A stretch of 64,000 bases of DNA, from assembly GCA_018136815.1 (NCBI GenBank), contig CM030937.1, positions 2,717,820 through 2,781,819 of the forward strand. Direction: 5' to 3'. This DNA comes from Isochrysis galbana (lineage: Eukaryota; Haptophyta; Isochrysidales; Isochrysidaceae). Shown one piece after another: positions 37,396 through 47,011 of the stretch. The notes beneath the pieces are model-generated. The model worked only from the letters and a program-made list of their open reading frames with translations, was not told the origin of the DNA and made no database searches. How positions within the stretch are numbered: position 1 is the stretch's first letter; each line of letters begins with the position of its first letter. A program made the translations under genes and the position numbers.

Positions 37396-38150
37396 AACTA
37401 TCAGTAAACCGATAGGGTCAACCTACTTTTATAAGTAGGGGTCAATGGGGGCCTCGCGCCCCCCTCTCTCCATCGCGGACACCCCCAGGGGTGGGCCCGT
37501 ACAATCAACCACAGCCCCTGCCCTTTGGCAGGGGCTGGGCAATCATCACACTGGCCCAGACCCCTAGTGGGCGCGGGCCGTGATTCGCACTCCCACGCCC
37601 TGCGTGGGCCTGCCCTCGAGCTGACCCCCCCCCTTCCCTGGTCGCCAGGCAGACAGATGCCTCTGGGCGGCTCCCATGGCCAGCGAGGCAAGCGTGGGAG
37701 AGGCAGGGGGGGCCAGGGGCTGAGCCCCAGCCTCCACTGCCCCCTGAGCTGCCCTTGCTAGCCCTCTGGGAGCTCCCAAAGGCCCTCTGAGAGCAGGCCG
37801 TGGCGCGCCGCATGGCGACGCGCCGCAGGGAGAGGGGTGGAGGAGAATGGAGAGGGGGAGAGGGGGGATTTGCACCCCCCCGATGGAGTGCGGTAAGAAA
37901 CGGGCCCCGTTTGCGTTAGCAAACGGGCGAAGGGGGGCGGCTGGCGACAGGAGGGGGAGAAGAAGGGAGTGGCTCAAGACGTCCCTGTGGCAGGTATAGG
38001 GGGGCGCAGTCATTTATTTCTTCGAGGACTGCTCGCGGCGCGAGCTGTAAGGGCCGCTCCGCTTCTCGACGAGAGGTCCCTCCCCCCCCCCCGGTGCTTT
38101 TTCCCGGAGAGTCGGCCGGCGTCGACCGGTCCGCCTCAATGGGTTTTCCC
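37396..38150 (+). mobile_element. Back-to-back hairpins and an MGAS element
   Basis: Hairpin A (37396-37415, CTATC...GATAG, then GGTC) is the usual LINE/MERA 5' end but lacks its ATG. Immediately after GGTC, hairpin B AACCTACTT-TTAT-AAGTAGG (37420-37439) is followed by GGTCA and ATG (37445) with MGASRPPLSIADTPRGGPVQ..., a 40-codon ORF related to that at 7137. The 3' limit is unclear; GC-rich sequence similar in style to the MGHEP family continues to about 38150. Confidence 0.65.
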
Positions 38151-38206
38151 TCATTTTAACTTGTGGGGAGTTAGAATGGGAGCCGGGGGCATGCGAGGGG
38201 GGAGAT

Positions 38207-40240
38207 TTGGAGGGGTGCATAGGAGTATGTATCTGTGTCAACAGCACGCGCCAAGGTGTACGGGCAGGTGCGCTGAGGGCTGTAGTCTGCGCGGCCGACC
38301 GCGTAAGGAAGTTCCCCAACGAGACCTTGGAGGGAAAGAACAACCAGCGGCTCTTCTGCCGCTCGTGCGCCACCGAGCTCTCTCTGCGCATGAACAACCT
38401 CAAGTGCCATCTGAGCAGTAGGAAGCACCTGGAGAACGTGAAGGCGTACCGGGAGCGCCAGTCAAAAGACTCGGAGGTCAGCGCATTCATCTCCGACTTC
38501 TACACGGTCAACCCAGACGCGGCAGGTGGTTCGGTGGCTCCAGAGACGCAGCTCTTTCGCTGGACAATGGTTGATGCGCTCTTGCGGGCTGGGATCCCCC
38601 TCTCGAAAATAGATGAGCTACGGCCTGTTCTAGAGCTGGCAGGGCAACCTCTCACGGATAGCTCTCATATGCGGGACTTTGTGCCGAAGATTTTGAGTAA
38701 GGAGAAGGAGACTGTCATGGCTGAGCTGAAAGACAAGTACATATCTATCTCGTTCGACGGTACGACGAGGCTTGGCGAGGCTGTCGCCCTGTGTGCACGA
38801 TTCATCCCAGCCGACTTCGCATGGGTGGGTAAGCGACTGATCTCGCTCACGACGATCTCGAAGCATATGGATGGCATGGGACTATATCGCCACCTCTCCA
38901 GGACCCTCATGACAGAGCTATGCCTGGATGTTTCCCGGATCGTTGGCATATCTCGTGACAGTTGTGCCACAAATGGTGTAGCCTGTAGGCAATTGCTCAC
39001 CCTGTGTGAGAATGCTGTCGACCTGCTGTGCTCATCGCACACTCTCCAACACACCGGCGAGCATCTGGACCTCCGTACCGTGGAAGCATTCCTCACTCCT
39101 TGGCTAACACTCGTGTCTCACACGCAAGCTGCCCGTACGTTGTGGCAGAGTATGATGGGTCGCAGCATGAAGGGCTACTCGCGCACCCGGTGGTGGTCGC
39201 GCTGGGAAGTAATGCAAGACCTTGCGTCGAACTTTGGCCAGCTCGAATCATTCATCGACCAGCTGGAACAAGGAGGCATAGGTAATGCCACGACGCAAGC
39301 ATTGAAACAAGTGATCGCGACCAAGCGCGACGATCTGGAGATTGAGCTTGCCCTTGCCATGGACATGCACCCACTTTGCACAACGACGTACAGACTCGAA
39401 GGGGATGGGTTGGAGATCATCCTCGTCTACGACGCAATCGAGGAGCTCCGTGCCCGTGGGCGGCTGCTTGGCCAAAATAGTTCTGATCTTCCCAATGTGG
39501 CCGCGATTCTGAGGGAGAGGCAGGTGCCGTGCGTCGGTTTGGCGACGAAAGAGTATTACGAAGCTCCCTACCATACGTGGTGCCAGGGTAGGATCACTGC
39601 CGCGCATGGCAATTCTTGGACCATCTCATATGCTAACGGTTCGACGCTCCAGATCGACGATGAGCTTGAGATCCGCCGTGCAATTGACGTGACTGCTCTC
39701 CCTGAGTGGGCGCCCCTTTTGGCGAAGGTGAAAGGTGCGTACCAATACTTGGAAGATCGGATTACCGACAATTGTCAAGCTGCGTATGCATGTGCAGAAC
39801 AGCACCGCGTAACAGGCTTGCTTCGTGCTTTCAACCCGTCCTTCGCACATGGGGAGGTGGACCACCGTTTCGTGCAGGAGCTCGCAGCCTTGCCTCTCTT
39901 CTCTCACGTGCCTAACATTGCTGATCATTTGATCGAAGAGCTGCCTCTTTATCTTGTGGCATGCGGACAGTCGTCACGCATCGGAGACCAATCGGACGTT
40001 CGTGAATTCACTGAGAAAATGCTCGGGTGGTGGGCAGCTCATCATCAGAAATTTCCTCATTGGGCTCTCGCTGCGAGGCTGGCCTTTTGCCTCAGTCCCA
40101 ATTCGGCGGCATGTGAGCGTGTGTTCTCCCTTATGAATTCTTTGTTTGGTCCAAATAGGGCTAGCTCCCTAGCAGACCAGCTGCAAGCGTCACTCATGCT
40201 ACGTTTCAACGGCAATGCGCGCAAGAACGAGAAACGGTGA
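38207..40240 (+). CDS. hAT-family transposase with BED-type zinc finger
   Basis: 677-codon intact ORF. An N-terminal zinc finger C51-x2-C54...H68-x5-H74 (CRSCATELSLRMNNLKCHLS) is followed by an RNase-H-like core (KYISISFDGTTRLGEAVALC; ISRDSCATNGVACRQLL with conserved Asp) and ends with the hAT dimerisation motif LSPNSAACERVFSLMNSLFG. These proteins cut and paste DNA, generating 8-bp target duplications. A segment near residues 445-490 (YHTWCQGRITAAHGNSWTIS) looks like a small Tudor/SH3-like insertion. The start is the first in-frame ATG; the true N-terminus may begin nearer VCAADRVRKF. The element's right end is probably at 40530-40638; the left end was not found. Confidence 0.88.
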   Translation: MEGCIGVCICVNSTRQGVRAGALRAVVCAADRVRKFPNETLEGKNNQRLFCRSCATELSLRMNNLKCHLSSRKHLENVKAYRERQSKDSEVSAFISDFYTVNPDAAGGSVAPETQLFRWTMVDALLRAGIPLSKIDELRPVLELAGQPLTDSSHMRDFVPKILSKEKETVMAELKDKYISISFDGTTRLGEAVALCARFIPADFAWVGKRLISLTTISKHMDGMGLYRHLSRTLMTELCLDVSRIVGISRDSCATNGVACRQLLTLCENAVDLLCSSHTLQHTGEHLDLRTVEAFLTPWLTLVSHTQAARTLWQSMMGRSMKGYSRTRWWSRWEVMQDLASNFGQLESFIDQLEQGGIGNATTQALKQVIATKRDDLEIELALAMDMHPLCTTTYRLEGDGLEIILVYDAIEELRARGRLLGQNSSDLPNVAAILRERQVPCVGLATKEYYEAPYHTWCQGRITAAHGNSWTISYANGSTLQIDDELEIRRAIDVTALPEWAPLLAKVKGAYQYLEDRITDNCQAAYACAEQHRVTGLLRAFNPSFAHGEVDHRFVQELAALPLFSHVPNIADHLIEELPLYLVACGQSSRIGDQSDVREFTEKMLGWWAAHHQKFPHWALAARLAFCLSPNSAACERVFSLMNSLFGPNRASSLADQLQASLMLRFNGNARKNEKR

Positions 40241-40529
40241 GTGGTGTGTGGTGTGTGGTGTGCTAGTGTGTCTGGAGTCTATTGGCATATACAAATGTTA
40301 AAGCATGTAATACATCGTACATATGAATGTGACTACTAGCCACAAAAGCCAAACAGCCCCCAAGTACATACAATAGACAAGAGCTATTAACTATTAGCTA
40401 TCGGTGGATGGAGGGCGGGATTTTCCGATCGCGCCCCCGCCCGCGCCCCTGTTACCCTGTTAGCTAACTCTAATTCTAACGGACGTGGTAACTAACATGC
40501 AAAATTTGTTGGAGCGCATGTGCACAACT

Positions 40530-40638
40530 CTACGAAAGTGGACATTTTTGGGACATTTGGGTCGCAAAATGCGACATTTTTGAGACATTTCCAATGGACA
40601 TTTGGGCGAAAAAAACTGGACATTTTGGCCAGGGCCTA
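40530..40638 (+). mobile_element. Probable right end of a hAT element
   Basis: Five copies of GACATTT (GGACATTTTTGGGACATTTG...) lead to GGCCAGGGCCTA at 40638. Read inward this is TAGGCCCTGGCC, similar in its first bases to the hAT-like end TAGGCCC at 63892. Sub-terminal repeated words are typical of hAT ends, where transposase binds. It is not proven to belong to the transposase gene just upstream, because no left end was located. Confidence 0.45.
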
Positions 40639-40950
40639 AAGAAGACAAGCTTCGTGAATCTATGAGGTGTGGGAAGTGGTCGTGTATGCACTCCACTACA
40701 GTGTGGTGAATCTCACATATTGCGGCCTCACTCCGACCATACTCCCACATAAGCCCAGTGACGCTACCTGCGGTGCCAAGGAAGGAGAAGAAGGGCGTGG
40801 GATCAAGGGTGTCACATGTGCCGCGAAGGGCGCTCACCTGCCGTCTTGAAACGCCTGAGCGGAGCACGTCTTGTAACCCGCTGTTTCAACCGTTGCAAAA
40901 TCCCTCTACTAGTGTTTTCTTTTATTTCATTTCTATTACTCTACTAGTAG

Positions 40951-42085
40951 AAAACTATTGTTATAGTTTGACCTATGGAGCGTGCCGCGACCGCTCCCGA
41001 GCCCCAGGCGACCCTCGCCACCGCGCCCCACCTGGGACGCCCCACGCCGCCCGAGGCGGCTCGTCAGAAAGCCCTCTCAAAGCCCATCCAGCCCATCCAA
41101 ACCACACCCGCGCAAGCGCGCGGGGTGGCGAGCACTAGCACCGAACAGGTTGCCACCATGGCTCTGCGTAGCATGCAGGGGGTCTTGGAGACCCCCTCCA
41201 ACAGTGGGAAACCCTCCCACCCCAAGAGCACCTCATGTGGGAGGGCAGCTCAGCTGCCCTCCCCATGGTGGAAACCTCTACCATCAGTGCACCCAACATG
41301 GGAGGGCACTTCACAACCATCAATCTCCTACGGAGAGCACCCTAAGCCTCTGTTTTCCATGTTGAGTCACTTCTCGTTTTCACCCCGCTCCTTTGGGCCA
41401 CAAGAACCTACAACTCAGTGCCCTGCCTTGGGCACTCCTTCAACACTTGACTCCCTCTCCCACTCTCCCTTCCCTCTACAACCAACCCAAGTAGCACGAC
41501 CCCCCTCGCCCTCTGTTCAAAGCACCAAAAATTTCAACTCAAGACTCATGTTGATACACCTCTCGTTTTCACCCCACTCTTGTGGGCCACAATCACCTAC
41601 AACTCAGTGCCCTGCCTTGGGCCCTCTTCCAACACTTCACTCCCTCTCCCACTCCCTCTTGGAACTACAAGCAACCCAAGAAGCACAACCCCCCTCGCCC
41701 TCTGTTTCAAGCACCAAAAATTTCGACTTAAGACAAGAGGGAGGATATGTCTTGAGGCGGCGTCGCTGCCCATGCCTAGCGCAAGGGTATAGCGCCCCCA
41801 CTCAGACATCTCCTTCCCCACAGCTCCTCTCTGAGGAGTTGCTCCTCTCCCTCCCATTAGGCCCCCTTGCCTGCGAGACCAAAACAGGATCCTGGCGTGG
41901 GGGGCTGTTTGAGTGTGGAGGGAGGGGCGCTCCAGCTAGCGCAGGTAGAAAGCTAGTGAAGAGCTGGGTGGCATAAGGGGGAAGGGTGCTTGCGCTTGCC
42001 GCGGCAGGGAGTCCTGTCTTGAGTTAGCGCTAGTTCCGTTCCTTTGCCGCGCCGCGACCCATAAAAATTTGTTAAAAATTAAAAT
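40951..42085 (+). mobile_element. MERA retroposon, 1135 bp, 17-bp target duplication
   Basis: Perfect direct repeats TATTACTCTACTAGTAG at 40934-40950 and 42086-42102. The first bases form the hairpin AAACTAT-TGTT-ATAGTTT, then GACCT and the ATG at 40975. One ORF fills nearly the whole element, which ends in A/T-rich CATAAAAATTTGTTAAAAAT. No RT, endonuclease or terminal repeats are present; the long duplication and A/T-rich tail indicate retroposition by another element's enzymes. It sits about 90 bp upstream of the FAD oxidoreductase start, so it may have supplied or displaced promoter sequence. Confidence 0.88.
40975..41976 (+). CDS. MERA element protein, 333 aa, function unknown
   Basis: Starts MERAATAPEPQATLATAPHL. 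Pro/Ser/Thr-rich, with no recognised domain. It contains two in-frame 63-aa tandem units (units start at about 41373 and 41562, period 189 bp; shared SFSP, EPTTQCPALG or SPTTQCPALG, RPPSPSV or QPPSPSV, STKNF). A second copy at 63683 aligns over the first 65 codons with three indels of 6, 6 and 3 nt, all preserving frame, which argues that the protein is or recently was under selection. Its first four residues match ORF1 of the local LINE (MERAPPP). The basic/Cys-containing C-terminus (VLRRRRCPC) could bind nucleic acid; this is inference. Confidence 0.62.
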   Translation: MERAATAPEPQATLATAPHLGRPTPPEAARQKALSKPIQPIQTTPAQARGVASTSTEQVATMALRSMQGVLETPSNSGKPSHPKSTSCGRAAQLPSPWWKPLPSVHPTWEGTSQPSISYGEHPKPLFSMLSHFSFSPRSFGPQEPTTQCPALGTPSTLDSLSHSPFPLQPTQVARPPSPSVQSTKNFNSRLMLIHLSFSPHSCGPQSPTTQCPALGPLPTLHSLSHSLLELQATQEAQPPSPSVSSTKNFDLRQEGGYVLRRRRCPCLAQGYSAPTQTSPSPQLLSEELLLSLPLGPLACETKTGSWRGGLFECGGRGAPASAGRKLVKSWVA

Positions 42086-42174
42086 TATTACTCTACTAGT
42101 AGTAGTACGTGAACGTTCTGGTTGTGGAGATTTGGGTGGTGGAGCGCGCGGCGCCCCTCGCTCGTCGGGTCGCG

Positions 42175-43741
42175 ATGCCCGCGCCGGTGCGCATCGCGGT
42201 GGTCGGTGGCGGCGTGGCGGCAAGCAGCTTCGTGTACGGCCTACGCCACGCGCTGCGCGAGGGACGGGCGAGCGCGACGCTCTTCGAGATCGGTCGCGGG
42301 CCTGGCGGCCGCGCTGCAACGCGTACCACACGCGAAGTAAGCGCTCTGCGGCTCGACCACGGCACACCCGGCTTCCTCACCTCTGCGCCGAGCGCACGCG
42401 CACTCTGCGATGAGCTTTGCCGGATCGGCGCGCTGCTTGAGGCAACGCACGGGTATGGGACCCTCCACGCCGATGGCTCGTGGGAAGAGGAGCTCTCCGT
42501 GCCGCACAATGGCAAGCGGTATGTTGGCGGCGAGCGCGGCCTTTCGGGGGCTAGCGAGGCGATGCTGCGGGGCTGCGAGGAGGCCGGTGACTCAGACCCG
42601 CTCGTGGACTGCCGATGGGGCCATGTCGTTCGAGAGATCACCCCGCGACTTGGTGGTGGATGGGTCCTGCGTGGGAGCGCTAAGGAGGCCCCTGACGGCT
42701 TTGCGATTGAGGTCGATTGGCTGGTATCTTCCACAGCGACAATCGCACACTCGCGGTGGACGGGCACGTTTGGTGGGCCTCCCCCGCTAGCAAAGGCGGC
42801 GGAGGTGATGCTCGCGATGTCACGCGCAGCAGTCTCCGGGCTCTCATCGCAAGTTGGCCAAGTGGAAGGAAAGCACAGCTCCACTAATAGCACGGCGGTG
42901 TCGGAAGGCGCCTTCGAGTTGCACGAGGCAGTGACACACATCAACAAGCTGAATGTGCAGCCGATCTCTGCGGCGCTCATGGCATTTCAGGGCGATGCTG
43001 CACGCGCATGGGCAGCACTGCCTTGGTCAATAGCAAGAGCCGAGGATTGGGGAGATGTCGGGCGCATTCATGTCACCAGGATACATAATGACCTCACAGT
43101 GAGTGTGGTATCTTTAGTGATGGCGGGGAGGGAGGATGAGCTGGATGCACTCTCGGCGTGGCATGAGGGGACCGGGCCATTTGGTGAGGCAATGGGGTCG
43201 TGGTAGCGCGCAGCCTCCTCGACGCCAAAAATGGCTGCCTTGCTGCAAAGTCGCCAGCTCAAGCACACCTTTTGGGAGTCTACTGTGCGCTCCTTGACGA
43301 ACCCTCACCCCACCCTCATCTCGTTGCACGCAGACGGTCGCCATCCATTCGACTCCTGCATTTGCTACAACTGTTGCCGCCGGAGTCTTCGGTGCCACTT
43401 CTGCCGCCGCCCGGGTGGGAGGCGCCACCACCGATGAGTCGCGCGAGGCGGAGATCCTTGAGCGTCTATGCAATGCTGCTATGGAGCGCTTGGTTGGCTC
43501 AAAGTGGATACCAAATAGTGCTACTACGCCCTCCTGGGGACCACACCTTCATCGGTGGGGCGCCGCCTTTCCGCGCGCACCCCTGTTGCCCGAGCGATTC
43601 ACAGAGCTGGAGGGAGCGTGCGTCAGCTTTTGCGGCGACTATATCTCATCTTATCGTGCGTCATCAGTGGAGGGAGCGATTATTTCTGGGCTGAAAGCTG
43701 CGGAGGCAATGGAACGCCGAGTCGGAAGGAGCAAGATGTGA
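42175..43741 (+). CDS. Renalase-like FAD-dependent oxidoreductase, two exons
   Basis: Exons 42175-43098 and 43334-43741; intron CACA|GTGAGT ... CGCAG|ACGG (235 bp, phase 0); 443 aa. The N-terminal Rossmann motif IAVVGGGVAASSFVYGLR with LFEIGRGPGGRAATR binds the FAD ADP moiety. The C-terminus VSFCGDYISSYRASSVEGAI carries the second FAD motif (GD...S-x-EGA). The arrangement fits renalase-like/NAD(P)-binding amine-oxidase relatives, which oxidise small amines or isomers of nicotinamide dinucleotides; the substrate here is unknown. An upstream ATG at 42109 would start just 7 bp after the MERA target duplication; 42175 is preferred because it begins next to the Rossmann fold. A LINE inserted 115 bp downstream of the stop. 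Confidence 0.87.
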
Positions 43742-43861
43742 ATCGAGATCCGTCAGTCCCTTCTCGCCCGTGCTTACCTTGCTCCCATAGCACACTAGCT
43801 TGCAACAGTGTTCAAAAACTCCAAACAATTGTGGTCATTAGTGGTTACATCTTTGCCACAC

Positions 43862-45261
43862 AAGGCCTTTGCCTGCGCAACAAGCGCGGGGTACGTTGCA
43901 ACCTCTCGCACGAGATCCCCGGAGCATGGATCGACAATAAGTGCACGATTCGCTGCCACCTTCATCCTCACAAGAAGATCTCGGGGGTTTGCCTCAACGG
44001 CCCGACGTGCCTATTCCTCCACCCAGAGTGCGCGGCGGCCCTACTCGCCAAATTGCACGCAATAGCCCGCGACGCGGCCCAGCCGCCGCACCCCAGACTC
44101 GCCTTTGACTACACCCTCGGATACCCAGGTGAGGGACCGGTCAGGGTCGCGACGTACAACGTCAACGGCACCAAAGGCGGCAAACTTGCCGCGGTGCTCT
44201 CTCAAGCGCGTAAGGCGGGCGTAGACATACTCCTTCTCCAAGAGCTGCACGCATACGAAGATGGCTCGCATCGCCGATCGTACAGAACGGCGAACCTCCT
44301 AGGCTGGCACTGGTTTGACTCGCCGGGAGAGCTAGCGGACCCGGCAAGCGGAGTAGCGATCGCGATTCGCGAAACGTGCGCCAGGGTGACCCCTAGAGTA
44401 GACTCCGTAGTGGAAATCATAAAAGGAAGATGCATAAAGGTAGATATCGAGATAGACGAAAAATTATACCGTATCATTTCCGTGTACCTAAGCGCCAACC
44501 CAAGTCCGAGGGGCGCCCAGATAGAAAAACTTCGCCACGAGCAATACGTAGCGGAAAGCACCATTACCCCGACCCTAATGGGGGGCGACTTCAATTGCGT
44601 AGAAAACGTAGCGACCGACACGGCAGGCACGGGGCCGGCACCCTATGCCAATGTGCACGGGGACAAATGGAAAACCCTTATAAAAAACGCCGGCCTACAG
44701 GACGCACACAGAACCATGAAGCTGGGACCGAACACAGGCTTCACACGCCTAGCACATACCATCCACACGAGAATAGACCGACTATACCACAGCCGATCCA
44801 CGGACAAATTCCAATGGCACAAGTTGGGGCCCAGTCCAGACCTGTTCACAGGGAGGGCGGCCTCCGACCACCTACCACTGCTAGCCGCGTTCGAGACGCC
44901 GTGCTACAGACCAAACCGCAACTACGACCTACCCATCGACGCAGAGATCATCCGAGAAGACGGAGCCGCGAAGGTGGTGGAACTCCTCTTCCGTAGGGCG
45001 CAAAGCAACGCGCGTGGAGGCGGTGATCTAGCCGAGGAATGGGCGAGCGCAAAAGCGCTCGTAGCCACCTTCCTCAGGGAAGAAACGCGGGCCAGAAGAA
45101 CGCCCACTATCCAATCTACACTGGAAAAAACAATCGCGACGCTCAACATAAAACTCATCAAAAAGGGGCCAGACGCAGATCTCACGAGGGAGATCGCAGA
45201 AACCAACCGTAAATTGGCGAACGAACGCGGCAAGACGCCCCTAAGACACCTCCCCATATGA
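43862..45261 (+). pseudogene. LINE ORF2 N-terminal part: endonuclease
   Basis: Open in one frame. It begins with a Cys/His-rich segment (CNLSHEIPGAWIDNKCTIRC; CLNGPTCLFLHPEC) that may be a zinc-binding region, then an endonuclease/exonuclease/phosphatase domain: VATYNVNGTKGG, ILLLQELHAYE (catalytic Glu), GGDFNCVEN (Asp-x-Asn) and ASDHLPLLAAF (terminal Asp-His). This nuclease nicks target DNA to prime reverse transcription. The frame ends at 45261, where a single-base shift separates it from the RT frame. Confidence 0.82.
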
Positions 45262-45262
45262 C

Positions 45263-46051
45263 AATCTCCGACGAGAAGACCTCCACTCTAGAGAATTCTT
45301 CAGAAAACTCAGGCAACAAAAATGGAACGGGAACATCAAAGAAATATACAAGACCAGCGACTGGAACAACCCCAGACACGCCGACCAATTTACGACCACG
45401 ACCGACGACGGCATCCGAAGAGAATTCAGAAGGTACTACGCCTGGCTGTACTCCCCCAAGGAATCGAGGCGAGAACCCGAACTGGAAATTACTCTATCCG
45501 ACAAGCCCCTCACCGAACTCGACAAACGCCGATTGGAGGGGCGCATCACTGTAGACGAGACCACCCAAGCCATTCGAGGCATAGGCCCAGGCAAAAGCGC
45601 GGGCCCGGACGGGATTCCGGTGGAAGTATACAAGGCACACGAAAAACTAGTTGCACCGATCCTAACAGACCTCTACAACCAAACCTTCGACACAGGCCTA
45701 ATCCCGTACACTATGAGGGAGGGAGATATCATCCTGCTTTATAAAAAAGGAGACGCACGCGACCCTAGAAACTATAGGCCCATAACACTACTACAGAGCG
45801 ACTACAAGATACTAGCCAAAGTACTAACCAATAGGCTAAGCAAAGTAATTGGTAACATTATATCCGACAATCAACTAGGCTTCGTGCCTAGAAGACTGAT
45901 TAGCGAAGCCACCCACCTTCTGCAACTGACAAGGGCATACCTCGACGAAACAGGAGAGCCGGGTCTCCTCCTAGCACTCGACTGGGAAAAAGCTTTCGAC
46001 AGAGTCAGCTGGGAGTTCTACCACCTGGCCCCTACTCAAACACACAGATAA
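45263..46051 (+). pseudogene. LINE reverse transcriptase, N-terminal half
   Basis: The frame from 45263 reads FFRKLRQQKWNGNIKEIY, then GKSAGPDGIPVEVYK and RNYRPITLLQSDYKILAKVL (RT blocks 0-2) and LLALDWEKAFDRVSWEF (motif A with the first catalytic Asp). Immediately afterwards the sequence jumps to codons equivalent to about 22476 in the other LINE (HLHFKH-type region), so motifs B-E, including the catalytic DD pair, are deleted. Not functional. Confidence 0.85.
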
Positions 46052-46317
46052 ACACCTACACTTCAAGCACGTTACCCATAGGAGGGAGTGAAGGGAAGCG
46101 GGCGAGGCTGCGAAGATACTGTGCAGGGTCGCGCGCGCGGCGAGAATATTAAGAAGTTTTTTTTTAGTGGTTACATCTTTGTTCCTGCATGTGGCTACAA
46201 ATAAGTCTGTAGATTCACGGCTATCGCCCACTACAAACTTGGTATCCGCTACCCTGTCGCATACATCGCGCTTTAAAAAAACATCTGAAGTATCTGGGCT
46301 ACACACCTACTATTGAC

Positions 46318-46482
46318 GGGATCACCCCTCTCCATCTACACCGCCCTTAACTTCCCTTTCCCCACCTCTTTCCCTGCCCCCCTTCTTTCCTTTTTTTTCG
46401 GTTTCCGGGGTCCGGCCTTGGTGCGCTACCTAAGGCCTAAGGCCTGGTTCGGAGTGTGGGGGCCGGGCAGGCCTTCTGAGTT
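46318..46482 (-). mobile_element. LINE 3' UTR fragment
   Basis: Reverse complement of 23185-23320 of the LINE at 19929: CCCTTAACTTCCC, TTCGGTTTCCGGGGTCCGGC and GTTCGGAGTGTGGG match in order. It directly precedes the hairpin element at 46491. No coding content. Confidence 0.7.
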
Positions 46483-46490
46483 ATCATTCT

Positions 46491-47005
46491 TGGTCAATAA
46501 GTTTATACTTGGTTCACCCATGGCGGGGCACGAGCCCAGCCCTCTCTCCACTCCTCCCCCGCCGCCATGGGGGAGGAACCACCCACTCTCCTGGCATACG
46601 TGATGGCTTGCCAGGAGAACACTGCCATGCTGACCCATCCCTCTCCCCACAGGCACGCCTGATTCGCCCGCCCTGGCCTGTCGTGGCCAGCCCATCCCTC
46701 TGACCAGCCCCTCCTCCCCCTGGGCCCCCCTATCAGGACCCCCCAGCCAGCTCCAGTCGACTGGCAGGGGCTCGAGAGCCAGCGATGGAGAGGCAGGAGG
46801 GGCCAAGGCCATGCCCCAGCCTCACCTGCCCCCTGAGCTGCGCTCCCAGGCCCCTGCTGGCCTCCTGGGGACCTGAAGAGGGGCCGCAGGCGCGCGCCAT
46901 GGGCCCCCGCCGCAGGGAAGAGAGGAGGAAAAGGGAAGAGGGAGGGGAGGGGGGAGTGGCAGCTCTGCCCTCCGGCTTTTACGTGTCTTCTCGCGCGCCT
47001 TTTTC
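46491..47005 (+). mobile_element. MGHEP hairpin element, copy 2, truncated at its 3' side
   Basis: Near-hairpin AATAAGT-TTAT-ACTTGGTT, then CACCC and ATG (46519) with the 27-codon ORF MAGHEPSPLSTPPPPPWGRN..., followed by sequence co-linear with the minus strand of 10940-11530. It ends near 47005, where the cytochrome b561 exon begins. Relative to the other copies the ORF has one extra proline codon and no frame change. Confidence 0.75.
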
Positions 47006-47011
47006 TCGCTC

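Larger units (their letters stand above)
43856..46163 (+). mobile_element. 5'-truncated LINE with APE-type endonuclease and partial RT
   Basis: Flanked by the 18-bp direct repeat TTAGTGGTTACATCTTTG (43838-43855 and 46164-46181). The left end lies in coding sequence, so the copy is 5'-truncated. It then contains a Cys/His-rich region, endonuclease, a frameshift near 45260, RT up to motif A, an internal deletion and a short 3' tail GCGAGAATATTAAGAAG plus T-run. The same tail occurs at 47829-47893 and in the 43-bp insert at 63532. Confidence 0.9.
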
